DNA from: an uncultured Lachnospiraceae bacterium
GTDB taxonomy: Bacteria > Bacillota > Clostridia > Lachnospirales > Lachnospiraceae
Length of the DNA: 64,000 nucleotides
Direction: 5' to 3'
Assembly (NCBI GenBank): GCA_910578405.1
Contig: CAJTQO010000007.1
Coordinates: forward strand, 38,387 to 102,386
Both the position numbers and the translations under genes were made by a program. The first letter of the stretch is position 1, and each line of letters begins with the position of its first letter. The notes below the pieces were generated by a model that was not told the DNA's origin, searched no databases, and worked only from the letters and a program-made list of their open reading frames with translations. Below, in pieces: positions 52,861-62,400 of the stretch.

Positions 52861-53943
52861 ATGGGATGGACGTGGATAAAGAAATGCCCTGTCTTTTTCC
52901 TGCTGACTGTGAGCGGGCTTGCATTTTCGTTGGTGGGACTGGCAGGAAGGTTTTCCATGTATAAGGGATATGAGTTTCAGGCGCTAAAGGAGCCGTTCCT
53001 TGTTTTAATGTTGGAAGGGGCAGGAAAGGGCGTGGCGCCGTGGGAAGTGTGCTTTGGGCAAAGGGCGTCTGGAAAAGGGGGGAAGGAGACGGTGGCAACT
53101 GTGGGCGGCGGTGGGCAGAATATAGAGGATTTTATAGAGGATGACAGTGGCGCAGCCAATGACGGAATGGAAATGGATACAGGCAGGGAGAGTGCGGACG
53201 GAACGGATGCGTCAGCAGACGCTGGGGCTAAAGGCGCAGAGGGGACAGAGGATGCGGCAAAGACGGATGTGTCAGCGGGTTTGGACGCTCCGGCGGATAC
53301 CGGGACAGAAAATGAGACTATCTATGAATTTCAGCAAGTGCCGGAAGACTATTTTAACGATGCGGCGTTCATTGGGGATTCCAGGACAGTGGGACTGTAT
53401 GAATACGGTGAGTTGGAAATGCGGGCGGATTTTTTTGCCAAAATATCCCTGACCATTTATGATGTGTTTACGGAGCCTGTGGCGAAGGACGAAGAGACGG
53501 GGAAACGGATTACAGTGGAAGAGGCGCTGGGAAGGAAACAGTATGGCAAGGTGTACCTGATGTTAGGGCTCAACGAACTGGGGACGGGAACCACAGAAAG
53601 CTTTATGGAGGAATATGCGGCAGTGGTGGATAAGCTCCGGGAACTGCAGCCGGATGCGGTTATTTTTGTGCAGGGGATTATGCGTGTGACAGAGGCGAAA
53701 AACGAAAGTGACCCGGTTTTCAATAATGCAAATATAAATGAGAAAAACGACGCGATTTCCCGGTTGGCTGATAACAAGGACATTTTCTATATTGATGTGA
53801 ACGAAGCGGTATGTGATGAAAACGGAAACCTGCACAGTGAGTATACTACGGACGATGTGCATCTGAAAGCAAAATATTACGGGATATGGAGGGAATTTCT
53901 GCTAAATCATGGAATTGTCAGGAACCGGGCCAAAGAAGGATAA
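52861..53943 (+). CDS. SGNH-type hydrolase/acyltransferase partner of the MBOAT protein
   Basis: The 360-aa protein has an N-terminal membrane anchor (VFFLLTVSGLAFSLVGLAG), then a low-complexity Ala/Asp/Gly/Thr linker (about 80-150). The SGNH domain follows with block I FIGDSRTVGLYEYGE (Ser about 172), block III-like LMLGLNELGTG and block V DDVHLKAKYYG (catalytic Asp/His). tggagg precedes ATG 52861. The pair resembles AlgI-AlgJ/X or DltB-DltD logic: MBOAT exports the acyl group and the SGNH protein transfers it. Confidence 0.85.
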   Translation: MGWTWIKKCPVFFLLTVSGLAFSLVGLAGRFSMYKGYEFQALKEPFLVLMLEGAGKGVAPWEVCFGQRASGKGGKETVATVGGGGQNIEDFIEDDSGAANDGMEMDTGRESADGTDASADAGAKGAEGTEDAAKTDVSAGLDAPADTGTENETIYEFQQVPEDYFNDAAFIGDSRTVGLYEYGELEMRADFFAKISLTIYDVFTEPVAKDEETGKRITVEEALGRKQYGKVYLMLGLNELGTGTTESFMEEYAAVVDKLRELQPDAVIFVQGIMRVTEAKNESDPVFNNANINEKNDAISRLADNKDIFYIDVNEAVCDENGNLHSEYTTDDVHLKAKYYGIWREFLLNHGIVRNRAKEG

Positions 53944-54168
53944 AAAGGCGGATTGGGGATTGTTTTTGCAGGGAATAGGAAAGAAAGCTCCTGCCCATAC
54001 TATACCAAACGAAACGTTTTCCAAACGGCACGGCATTTCCATAGCTGGGCGGGCAATGGCGCTGCGCTTACGGCTGTAGAGGGGAAACTGCCGCATAGAC
54101 GGATATTTTTGTTTGGAAAACGCGGTCAGGATTGGAAGTTGTAAATGGGAAAGGAGTAAGTGAATGGT

Positions 54169-55209
54169 ATGGGCCAGGAAATGGATGGTAGGTATATGCT
54201 GGGAAAACAGAGTTTGGAGATGAAGAACCCTGTCTATATCAGAGACAGCGCCAGCGTAGTGGGGACGAAAGAAGGGCAGGGGCCTTTGGCGGAGCTGTTT
54301 GATATGATAGGGCAGGATGATATGTTTGGCTGCGCTTCTTGGGAAGAAGCGGAAAGCAGCCTGCAGAAGGATGCGGTATATCTGGCTTTGGGCAAGGCCG
54401 GGATGAAGAAGGAGGAGATACGTTATCTTTTTGCAGGGGATTTGCTTGGGCAGTCCATTGCCAGCAGCTTTGGCCTGGCAGGGTATGAGATTCCTTTGGT
54501 GGGGCTATATGGGGCGTGTTCCACCTGCGGGCTGTCGTTAAGCATGGGGGCCATGGCAGTAAATGCCGGATATGCGCAGCATGTGGCTTGTGTCACATCC
54601 AGCCATTTTGCAAGCGCGGAGAAAGAGTTCCGGTTTCCCCTTGGCTATGGGAACCAGCGTCCTTTATCGGCTTCCTGGACAGTGACTGGAAGCGGCGCCT
54701 TTATCTTAAGCAGCACGCCGGGAAAGAAGGCAAGGGCGCGGATTACGGGTTTAACGACGGGGAAAATCATGGATTACGGATTAAAGGATTCCATGAATAT
54801 GGGGGCTTGCATGGCGCCTGCAGCCTGCGATACGATTTACCGGAATTTAATGGATTTTGGCAGAAAACCTTCGGATTATGACAAAATAATAACTGGCGAC
54901 CTGGGGACGGTAGGGCAACATGCGCTGATTGACCTTTTGAATGAAAAGGATGTGGATATATCCGGCCAGCATATGGACTGCGGAATAGAAATTTATGATG
55001 CAAAAAAGCAGGACACCCATGCCGGGGGGAGTGGCTGCGGCTGCAGTGCAGTGACTTTGTCCGCCTATATTTTGAAACAGATAGAAGAGGGAGCGTGGAA
55101 ACGGGTGTTGTTCGTCCCTACAGGAGCGCTGTTAAGCAAGACCAGTTTTAATGAAGGCCAGACCGTGCCGGGGGTTGCGCATGGAGTAGTGATAGAAAGC
55201 GCGGAGTAA
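54169..55209 (+). CDS. spoVAD: SpoVAD-like thiolase-fold protein
   Basis: The 346-aa protein has the family sequence from PVYIRDSASVVGTKEGQGPL onward, LYGACSTCGLSLSMGAMAVN (position of the thiolase Cys), SSHFASAEKEFRFPLGYGNQ, and C-terminal GGSGCGCSAVTLSAYIL. SpoVAD binds dipicolinic acid and acts with SpoVAC/AE in loading it into spores. Here no spoVAC or spoVAE is adjacent. ATG 54169 is 12 bp after aaaggag; GTG 54160 is closer to it. Dependence on a forespore sigma factor was not confirmed. Confidence 0.9.
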   Translation: MGQEMDGRYMLGKQSLEMKNPVYIRDSASVVGTKEGQGPLAELFDMIGQDDMFGCASWEEAESSLQKDAVYLALGKAGMKKEEIRYLFAGDLLGQSIASSFGLAGYEIPLVGLYGACSTCGLSLSMGAMAVNAGYAQHVACVTSSHFASAEKEFRFPLGYGNQRPLSASWTVTGSGAFILSSTPGKKARARITGLTTGKIMDYGLKDSMNMGACMAPAACDTIYRNLMDFGRKPSDYDKIITGDLGTVGQHALIDLLNEKDVDISGQHMDCGIEIYDAKKQDTHAGGSGCGCSAVTLSAYILKQIEEGAWKRVLFVPTGALLSKTSFNEGQTVPGVAHGVVIESAE

Positions 55210-55337
55210 CCGGGGCGCGGCCGGTTCCCGGTCGGTTGGTTTGCGCTGGCAACGCAGAATAACAGTTGACTTTTTTTTCAAAAAGTATAATAATAAGTAG
55301 GAAAAATAAGTGAGTTGCAAAAGAGGGAGCGGCATAG

Positions 55338-56360
55338 ATGGAGAAGAAAAATATTGATTGGGAAAATCTAGGGTTTAGCTATATGGAGACAGAGAAAAGA
55401 TATGTCTCTCATTTTAAAGACGGCGCATGGGACGAAGGGGCGTTGACCGGGGACGCTACAGTGGCGCTGAATGAGTGCGCAGGGGTTCTTCAATACGCGC
55501 AGACCATTTTCGAAGGATTGAAAGCATATACGACGGAGGACGGCCGTACCGTCACGTTCCGCCCGGATTTAAATGCCGCCCGTATGGCGGATTCGGCAGT
55601 GAGGCTGGAGATGCCTGTGTTTCCGGAAAAACGTTTTGTGGAAGCGGTAGTGCAGACCGTTGCCGCCAATAGAGCGTATGTCCCTCCGTTTGGCTCAGGC
55701 GCGACGCTCTATATCCGTCCTTACATGTTTGGGACGAACCCGGTGATTGGAGTAAAGCCTGCGGATGAATTCCAGTTCCGTGTATTTACGACCCCGGTAG
55801 GGCCTTATTTCAAAGGGGGCGTGAAGCCGCTTACCATATGCGTCAGCGATTTTGACCGTGCGGCGCCTCATGGCACAGGGCATATCAAGGCCGGGCTGAA
55901 TTATGCCATGAGCCTTTATGCCATCCAGACAGCGCATAGAAACGGTTTTGATGAAAATATGTACCTGGATGCGGCGACCAGGACGAAGGTGGAAGAGACG
56001 GGAGGGGCCAACTTCCTGTTTGTGACAAAGGATGGCAAGGTAGTTACGCCAAAGTCCGACAGCATCCTGCCTTCGATTACGAGACGTTCTCTCGTTTATG
56101 TGGCGAAAGAGTGTTTGGGGATGGAAGTGGAAGAAAGGGAAGTGTTGTTTGAAGAGGTAAAGGATTTTGCGGAATGCGGGCTTTGCGGCACGGCGGCAGT
56201 GATTTCCCCTGTGGGAAAGGTAGTGGATCATGGGAAGGAAATCTGTTTCCCAAGCGGTATGTCGGATATGGGGCCAGTGACCAAACGGCTGTACGAGACT
56301 TTGACAGGCATCCAGATGGGAAAGCTGGAAGCGCCGGAAGGATGGATTGTGGAGATTTAA
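55338..56360 (+). CDS. ilvE: Branched-chain amino acid aminotransferase
   Basis: The 340-aa class IV PLP aminotransferase has the start IDWENLGFSYMETEKRYVSH, substrate loop YAQTIFEGLKAYTTEDGRTV, PLP lysine region HIKAGLNYAMSLYAIQTAHR, ETGGANFLFVTKDG and ECGLCGTAAVISPVGKV. It interconverts Leu, Ile and Val with their 2-oxo acids. aaaagaggga precedes ATG 55338. It is monocistronic, with a terminator 112 bp downstream. Confidence 0.95.
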   Translation: MEKKNIDWENLGFSYMETEKRYVSHFKDGAWDEGALTGDATVALNECAGVLQYAQTIFEGLKAYTTEDGRTVTFRPDLNAARMADSAVRLEMPVFPEKRFVEAVVQTVAANRAYVPPFGSGATLYIRPYMFGTNPVIGVKPADEFQFRVFTTPVGPYFKGGVKPLTICVSDFDRAAPHGTGHIKAGLNYAMSLYAIQTAHRNGFDENMYLDAATRTKVEETGGANFLFVTKDGKVVTPKSDSILPSITRRSLVYVAKECLGMEVEEREVLFEEVKDFAECGLCGTAAVISPVGKVVDHGKEICFPSGMSDMGPVTKRLYETLTGIQMGKLEAPEGWIVEI

Positions 56361-56471
56361 GGCAAGGCGATTCGCTTTAAGCATTCCCGGGCGGCACAGA
56401 CGATATGCTGTGGCAGCTTGGAGGCGTATTAGAAAGGGATATTGCAAAAAATTCGAAAAGCAAAAGCAGGA

Positions 56472-56491
56472 AGGCGGGAAACCGCCTTTTT
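56472..56491 (+). terminator. Rho-independent terminator of ilvE
   Basis: AGGCGG-gaaa-CCGCCT followed by a run of T. Confidence 0.8.
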
Positions 56492-56539
56492 GTAAACCTG
56501 AAAATAGGAAATTGGGGAAAATGGGAGGCATGTGTAAAA

Positions 56540-57041
56540 ATGGAATATACACATCACTACGAATCGCCGCTTGGCGGGATTACGCTGGCAAGCGATGGGA
56601 CGGATTTGATAGGGCTGTGGTTTGACGGCCAGAAATATTTTGGCGCGCTGCTCTCGGAGGAAAGCGTGCCAAAAGAACTTCCGGTTTTTTGGCGCACAAG
56701 GGAATGGCTGGATATTTATTTCAGTGGGAAAGCGCCGGGCTTTCTTCCGGCGCTGTCTATGAAAACAACGCCGTTCCGTAAAGCGGTATGGGAAATTATG
56801 CTTACCATCCCTTTTGGCCAGACTATGAGCTATAAGGAGATTGCAAAACGGATGGCGCAGCAAAAGGGATTTCCAAAGACGTCTGCCAGGGCGGTGGGGA
56901 ACGGTTTCCCTGATTATCCCATGTCACCGGGTAGTGGGGGCGAACGGCAGCCTGACAGGGTATGCAGGGGGCCTGGATAAGAAAGTAAAGCTTCTTACAA
57001 TGGAAAAGGCGGATATGTCGGCTTTTTCCATGCCTTCCTAA
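56540..57041 (+). pseudogene. ogt: Methylated-DNA--protein-cysteine methyltransferase gene with a frameshift before the active site
   Basis: The first frame, from ATG 56540 (ggagg upstream), encodes the N-terminal domain and the HTH part FGQTMSYKEIAKRMAQQKGF ... SARAVGN. At about 56909 the frame is lost. The next frame carries VSLIIPCHRVVGANGSLTGY with the acceptor Cys, and ends at 57041. A 2-bp deletion in aacg(cg)gtttcc would explain it. As assembled, the product lacks PCHR and would be inactive in O6-alkylguanine repair. A sequencing error is possible. Confidence 0.8.
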
Positions 57042-57070
57042 GGACAGCAAATGAAAAAGCGTTCTGCTCC

Positions 57071-57102
57071 AAATCCGCCCAGGCTTTAAGCCGGGCGGAT
57101 TT
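57071..57102. terminator. Inverted repeat between converging genes
   Basis: AAATCCGCCC pairs with GGGCGGATTT over a 12-nt loop; it probably terminates both converging transcripts. Confidence 0.7.
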
Positions 57103-57105
57103 GCC

Positions 57106-58209
57106 TTACCGTGCGCCGGACAACATGCCTAACACATGTCTGGCGTAGAGGGCAAATAAATCCCGCTCCATTTTCCGTTCTTCGGTCAATTCAAAGAAAA
57201 GTTCCCTCTCATTGTAATTCCGTTTGAAAAACGGCTCAAAAAGGACATCCCACTGTGGCAGATAACTGGAAAGCTTGCGGGTGTAGCAAGTAGCCGGAGT
57301 TGCCTGCACACGGTGTTTCTTATCCACATAGGAGGCCACCGATTTGTGTATGGCGGTGTCTTCGTCAGGAAGGTAATAGTAATTTTTATAATTGGAATAA
57401 AAATATTTCATTTCCTCTTCATATAAAGGAACGCGCAGGCTGCCTTGCGTGCCTTCCCCTTTGAAATAGCAGCTTTTGGCCGAACAGGAAAGAGGATGGG
57501 GCAGGGAGGCGGGAAGGTTCAGCTTCATAATCAGCTCCTGGCGCTGCGTGCCGTCCATGTCCTGGTAATAATTGGCTTGTACCTTTTTCGGACGCAGCGG
57601 TTCATTGAACAAATCGTAATACGCCAACAGCGGGAGGAGCTTTACCATGCCTTTCATATCGTCCGCGTTGTGCAGCGTTAGCGCCTGCAGCGCAAAATCG
57701 GTAGGGTTGGCCACATAGCCATGATAGACGCTAATCAGTTCCCCGCCGCTGTAAGTGTCCTCCCGCTCTATGCCAAGGAACTGCTCCAGCGTTTTTTGCT
57801 TGCAGTTTGGCAGGCGCAGGCAGGATTTGTAAGGGGAGAGGCGGCGGTATATGTCAATCCCCGTATGCCTGCTAAAATTATAAGGCAGGTGGTAATACGC
57901 ACATTTCTGCAAAAGATAGGGCAGGTCAAAATTATTGCCGTTAAAATGGACCAGATGGGTAAATTTGGCGGCAAAGTCAAAAAAGGACGATAAAACCTGC
58001 GCCTCTTCCTCCGGACGGTTGGCGAACCATTGCCGGATAAACCATTTCCCGTTTTCATAATAAGCAGTCCCTATCAGGTAAAGACAGGAACTTTTGGCGG
58101 TAAAGCCAGTGGTTTCTATATCCAAAAATAATATTTTATCAAAAGGGGCAATTTTTTCCAAAGGATAATTCAAAAGGGGCATATACATTGTTTGTTGTAA
58201 AATTCTCAC
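57106..58209 (-). CDS. YprB-like ribonuclease H-fold exonuclease domain protein
   Basis: The 367-aa protein has exonuclease motif I LFLDIETTGFTAKSS, motif II LVHFNGNNFDLPYLL, motif III HNADDMKGMVKLLPLLAYYD and DIYRRLSPYKSCLRLPNCKQ KTLEQ in between, as in the YprB C-terminal domain family. The start is GTG 58209 (VRILQQTMYMPL), which matches the N-terminus of homologues as I recall and has ggaaaggat upstream. An upstream ATG at 58359 would add 50 residues unlike the family. It is probably a 3'-5' nuclease. Confidence 0.85.
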   Translation of the reverse strand: MRILQQTMYMPLLNYPLEKIAPFDKILFLDIETTGFTAKSSCLYLIGTAYYENGKWFIRQWFANRPEEEAQVLSSFFDFAAKFTHLVHFNGNNFDLPYLLQKCAYYHLPYNFSRHTGIDIYRRLSPYKSCLRLPNCKQKTLEQFLGIEREDTYSGGELISVYHGYVANPTDFALQALTLHNADDMKGMVKLLPLLAYYDLFNEPLRPKKVQANYYQDMDGTQRQELIMKLNLPASLPHPLSCSAKSCYFKGEGTQGSLRVPLYEEEMKYFYSNYKNYYYLPDEDTAIHKSVASYVDKKHRVQATPATCYTRKLSSYLPQWDVLFEPFFKRNYNERELFFELTEERKMERDLFALYARHVLGMLSGAR

Positions 58210-58599
58210 AGCACATCCTATCCTTTCCGGTTCTGCAAGGCGGCTTTGCAAAACAATTTTATGTCCAAATCGCTGTTTCACACAAAATGAAAGCTGTTTT
58301 ATGGGGCGGCGCAGGAAAAAGTTCCAGGCCGTCCTTGCCGCCTGTAGGCGTAAAATCATGGACTGCTATAATAATAACATGTTTTTTCATTTTTCAGTAG
58401 TATTTTTTGTAGAAAAATAGTATATTGTTTATAGAGAAGTTACTGCTCACTTGCAATGTCATTTACACAAGCCGGACGTGTGAAATCCCCATCGGCCGCC
58501 TTGCAGCGAATGGCCTTTTGGGTGGGCAGTAACGCAGAGAAAATAACCTGTGTGAATGCGGGGAGAAAGTAAAATAAAAAGCAGAAAGAAGGGTGGAAG

Positions 58600-59919
58600 A
58601 TGGCAAAATTAACATTTGTGGGCGGCATACATCCCTTTGACGGAAAGGATATGTCAAAGGATAAGCCGATTAAGGAAGCGCTGCCAAAAGGGGATTTGAC
58701 GTATCCCTTGTCACAGCATATCGGCGCCCCCGCAACGCCCATTGTGGCGAAAGGCGACCATGTGCTGACAGGGCAGAAGATTGCGGAGGCTTCCGGTTTT
58801 GTATCGGCGCCGGTTTATGCGACGGTGTCGGGGACTGTGAAGGCGATTGAGCCGCGCCGGGTAGTGACTGGCGACAGTGTGATGAGCATTATAGTGGAAA
58901 ATGACGGGCTGTATGAGGAAGTGGCATATTCTCCCATCAATTCCTTGGAGGAACTGACGAAAAAGGAGATTGTGGAACGGGTGAAAGAGGCCGGGGTCGT
59001 CGGTATGGGCGGCGCAGGCTTTCCCACTTTTATCAAGCTCTCCCCCAAAGAGCCGGAGAAAATAGAATATGTCATTGCAAACTGTGCCGAGTGTGAGCCG
59101 TACCTGACTTCGGACTACCGCCGGATGTTAGAGGAGCCTGAGAAGCTGGTGAACGGGCTGAAAATCATGCTCAGCCTGTTTGACCATGCAAGAGGCATAC
59201 TGGCAGTGGAGGACAACAAACCGGACTGCATTGCGATATTGAAGGAACTGACCAAAAACGAAAGCCGCATCAGCGTAAAGGCATTGAAAACCAAGTATCC
59301 CCAGGGGGCGGAACGTCAAATTATCTTTGCCACTACAGGACGCAGCATTAATTCCAGCATGCTTCCGGCGGATGCAGGCTGCATCGTGGACAATGTGGAC
59401 ACTATTGTGGCGGTATACCATGCAGTCATGCTTGGCAAACCATTGATGAACCGTATTGTGACAGTAACGGGGGACGCCATAGCCGATCCGCGCAATTTCA
59501 TTGTAAGGATTGGCACGAATTACCATGAGCTGGTTGAAGAAGCGGGCGGTTTTAAACAAGAGCCGGTGAAAATTATTTCCGGCGGGCCGATGATGGGCTT
59601 TGCCATTTTCGACTTGGATGTGCCGACTACGAAAACCGCTTCCGCCCTTTTATGCATGACCCAGGACGACGTTTCTAAAATGGATTCAACGGCCTGCATC
59701 AACTGCGGAAAGTGTGTGGAAGTATGTCCGGGAAGGATAGCGCCGCGAAGATTGGCGGATTACGCGGAGCATTATAACGAAGAGGCGTTCTTGGCGGAGA
59801 ACGGCATGGAATGCTGCGAGTGCGGCTGCTGCAGCTTTGTATGCCCGGCCAAACGTCCGCTGACCCAAACCATAAAATCCATGCGTAAGATACAGCTTGG
59901 CAAGCGCAGGAAAAAGTAG
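58600..59919 (+). CDS. rnfC: Rnf complex subunit C (NADH-binding, peripheral)
   Basis: The 439-aa protein has an N-terminal lipoyl-like domain (GGIHPFDGKDMSKDKPIKEA), a flavin/NADH site EAGVVGMGGAGFPTFIKLSP and ANCAECEPYLTSDYRRMLEE. Two 4Fe-4S motifs follow: CINCGKCVEVCP (from C366) and CCECGCCSFVCP (from C405). It is the first gene of the operon rnfC-D-G-E-A-B. It exchanges electrons with NAD+ at the cytoplasmic side of the complex. A gaagggtgg site precedes ATG 58600. Confidence 0.96.
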   Translation: MAKLTFVGGIHPFDGKDMSKDKPIKEALPKGDLTYPLSQHIGAPATPIVAKGDHVLTGQKIAEASGFVSAPVYATVSGTVKAIEPRRVVTGDSVMSIIVENDGLYEEVAYSPINSLEELTKKEIVERVKEAGVVGMGGAGFPTFIKLSPKEPEKIEYVIANCAECEPYLTSDYRRMLEEPEKLVNGLKIMLSLFDHARGILAVEDNKPDCIAILKELTKNESRISVKALKTKYPQGAERQIIFATTGRSINSSMLPADAGCIVDNVDTIVAVYHAVMLGKPLMNRIVTVTGDAIADPRNFIVRIGTNYHELVEEAGGFKQEPVKIISGGPMMGFAIFDLDVPTTKTASALLCMTQDDVSKMDSTACINCGKCVEVCPGRIAPRRLADYAEHYNEEAFLAENGMECCECGCCSFVCPAKRPLTQTIKSMRKIQLGKRRKK

Positions 59920-60005
59920 GGACGTTAAACGGATAAGTGCAAAACAGGAATAAAAACGGCAACTATGCCAATATGGTTGTGGAACTGGAATAGGAGGTAC
60001 GCAAA

Positions 60006-60941
60006 GTGAGTGAATTGAAGAAGGTGTCCTCCAATCCTCATATAAGATCCAAGGTGACTACCAGCAGCATTATGCTGGCTGTGGTGGTTGCGCTGCTTCC
60101 GGCGGCGGGTTTTGGGATTTACAATTTTGGATTGGACGCGCTGATTTTGATAGCGGTGACGGTGGCGACTACGGTCATTACCGAATATACTTATGAAAAG
60201 TTTATGGGGAAGGATATAACAATCGGAGATTATTCGGCGGTGGTGACAGGGCTTTTGTTAGGGTTAAACCTGCCCTCCACGGCGCCTTGGTGGATTGGGG
60301 CGGTGGGCGGTGTGTTTGCCATCCTTGTAGTGAAAATGCTGTTTGGCGGCTTGGGGCAGAACTTTATGAACCCGGCGCTGGCAGGGCGGTGCTTTTTGCT
60401 CATTTCCTTTACGTCCATTATGACGAACTTTGATTGTGACGCTTATACAGGGGCTACGCCGCTGGCGGCGCTGAAAAACGGGGAAAGCGTCAATGTCCTG
60501 GATATGGTGATTGGAAGGACTTCCGGAACCATTGGGGAAACGTCTATGATTGCCATTGTCATCGGCGCATGTTTCCTTGTTTTGCTGGGCGTCATTGACC
60601 TGCGGATTTCCGGCAGCTACATACTAAGCTTTATTGTATTTTTATGCCTGTTTGGCGGGCATGGGATGGACGCTGCGTATATCAGCGCGCATTTGGCAGG
60701 CGGCGGGCTGATGCTTGGGGCGTTTTTTATGGCGACGGATTATGTGACGCGGCCGATTACCAAAGCGGGGCAGTATGTCTTTGGCATTTTGCTTGGGTGC
60801 CTGACCGGGATTTTCCGGCTGTTTGGGCCTTCTGCAGAGGGTGTTTCCTATGCGATTATTATAGGGAACCTGCTGACGCCATTGATTGAGAAAGCAACCC
60901 TTCCGAAAGCATTCGGCACCAAAGGAGGGAAACGCGCATGA
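60006..60941 (+). CDS. rnfD: Rnf complex subunit D (membrane flavoprotein)
   Basis: The 311-aa polytopic protein has NPHIRSKVTTSSIMLAVVVA at the N-terminus and the covalent FMN site DAYTGATPLAAL (Thr of SGAT/TGAT type). The GTG start at 60006 follows aggaggtac. The end overlaps rnfG by 4 bp (ATGA). It is part of the ion-translocating membrane core. Confidence 0.95.
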   Translation: MSELKKVSSNPHIRSKVTTSSIMLAVVVALLPAAGFGIYNFGLDALILIAVTVATTVITEYTYEKFMGKDITIGDYSAVVTGLLLGLNLPSTAPWWIGAVGGVFAILVVKMLFGGLGQNFMNPALAGRCFLLISFTSIMTNFDCDAYTGATPLAALKNGESVNVLDMVIGRTSGTIGETSMIAIVIGACFLVLLGVIDLRISGSYILSFIVFLCLFGGHGMDAAYISAHLAGGGLMLGAFFMATDYVTRPITKAGQYVFGILLGCLTGIFRLFGPSAEGVSYAIIIGNLLTPLIEKATLPKAFGTKGGKRA

Positions 60942-61609
60942 ACAAGGATATAAGAAATATGGTAAAGGACGCGATGGTGTTATTTGTCATTACCTTGATT
61001 GCCGGGCTTGTGTTAGGAGTGGTATATCAGGTGACGAAAGAGCCGATTGCGGCGCAGCAGGAGAAAGCAAAACAGCGGGCCTGCATGGAAGTCTTTGCCG
61101 ACGCGGCCAGTTTTGAAGCAGTGGAAGCGCAGTCTGGAGCCGGGGAAGGAGAGGCGGACGAAGAAGAGGAAGGGTACCGCACTCCCACGGACGCATCCTG
61201 GGAGGAGCAGGGCTTTTCCGGCGTGGATATCGCAGAGACGTTAGTGGCGTTAGACGCCAATGGAAATGCGCTTGGTTATGTCATTACAGTGGTTGACCAT
61301 GAGGGTTATGGCGGCGACATTAAGTTTATGATGGGGATATGCAACGACGGAACTTTGAATGGGATTTCCCTGCTGTCGATTTCGGAAACCGCCGGGCTTG
61401 GGATGAAGGCGGAAGAAAAGCTGCAGCCGCAGTTTGCGGGAAAACATGTGGAGCGTTTTTCTTATGTAAAAGGCAATGGGACGGCAGACGACCAGATTGA
61501 CGCTATCAGCGGCGCAACGATTACGACCAATGCAGTGACAAACGGCGTGAATGCCGGGCTGTATTATTTCCAGACGACTTTGGGAGGAGGGGAGAACAAT
61601 GGCGAATAA
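60938..61609 (+). CDS. rnfG: Rnf complex subunit G (covalent FMN protein)
   Basis: The 223-aa protein has one N-terminal membrane helix (MVLFVITLIAGLVLGVVYQV) and a periplasmic-side domain with the flavinylation motif AISGATITTNAVTNGV. An acidic insert GEGEADEEEEGY lies at about 68-80. It overlaps rnfD by 4 bp and rnfE by 11 bp, so expression is coupled. Confidence 0.95.
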   Translation: MNKDIRNMVKDAMVLFVITLIAGLVLGVVYQVTKEPIAAQQEKAKQRACMEVFADAASFEAVEAQSGAGEGEADEEEEGYRTPTDASWEEQGFSGVDIAETLVALDANGNALGYVITVVDHEGYGGDIKFMMGICNDGTLNGISLLSISETAGLGMKAEEKLQPQFAGKHVERFSYVKGNGTADDQIDAISGATITTNAVTNGVNAGLYYFQTTLGGGENNGE

Positions 61610-62399
61610 CGGGGGAAGCAGTTATAAAAGCAACAGCGCCACAGAGCGGCTGTATAATGGGCTGGTAAAGGAAAACCCCACTTTTGTGCTGATGTTAGGG
61701 ATGTGCCCTACGCTGGCCGTAACCACTTCGGCCGTGAACGGGCTGGGCATGGGGCTGACGACCATGGTAGTGCTGGCTTTAAGCAATATGATTATTTCAT
61801 TGTTGCGCAATATCATTCCGGATAAGGTCAGAATCCCTGCCTTTATTGTGGTAATCGCTTCTTTTGTAACTATGGTGGAGCTTTTGCTGGAAGGCTTTTT
61901 GCCGGCGCTTTATGACGCGTTGGGATTATATATACCATTAATTGTTGTGAACTGCATTATCTTAGGAAGGGCGGAATCCTATGCTTCGAAAAACCCGGTG
62001 ATTCCTTCCTTGTTTGATGGGATTGGCATGGGGCTTGGATTTTCTTTTGCCCTGACTTGTATCGGCGCGGTGCGGGAACTGGTGGGCGCAGGGGAAATCT
62101 TTGGTTTGCATATTATGCCGGATGGTTATGTGCCTTGCGCCATTTTCATTATGGCGCCCGGCGCGTTCTTTGTACTGGCAGGGCTGACGGCGCTGCAGAA
62201 CAAGATTCGGATTCAGGGGGAAAAGAAGGGGAAGGATATGTCAAAGATACAGTCCGGCTGCAGCGAAGATTGCATGAACTGTGGGGAAAAGGGATGCAGC
62301 CACAGGTTCTATGGCGCTTCTGACGGTAACGGCGGGGAGACAGGGAAATCCTCCGGCAGACAGGGGCAGGCAGGAAAAGACGGAAAGGGGCGTGGATAG
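61599..62399 (+). CDS. rnfE: Rnf complex subunit E with a cysteine-containing C-terminal tail
   Basis: The 266-aa protein has six membrane helices in the first 200 residues (NPTFVLMLGMCPTLAVTTSA ... IPSLFDGIGMGLGFSFALTC). The C-terminal tail of about 50 residues contains GCSEDCMNCGEKGCSHRF followed by a Gly/Lys-rich end. Most RnfE proteins stop near 200-230 residues. The tail is cytoplasmic by topology and could bind a metal. ATG 61599 follows gggagg. Confidence 0.93.
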   Translation: MANNGGSSYKSNSATERLYNGLVKENPTFVLMLGMCPTLAVTTSAVNGLGMGLTTMVVLALSNMIISLLRNIIPDKVRIPAFIVVIASFVTMVELLLEGFLPALYDALGLYIPLIVVNCIILGRAESYASKNPVIPSLFDGIGMGLGFSFALTCIGAVRELVGAGEIFGLHIMPDGYVPCAIFIMAPGAFFVLAGLTALQNKIRIQGEKKGKDMSKIQSGCSEDCMNCGEKGCSHRFYGASDGNGGETGKSSGRQGQAGKDGKGRG

Positions 62400-62400
62400 G

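Noticed and set aside
55266..55291. Strong promoter TTGACT/TATAAT for ilvE
   Set aside because: The spacer is only 14 bp; shifting the -10 gives a poorer hexamer, so it was not called.
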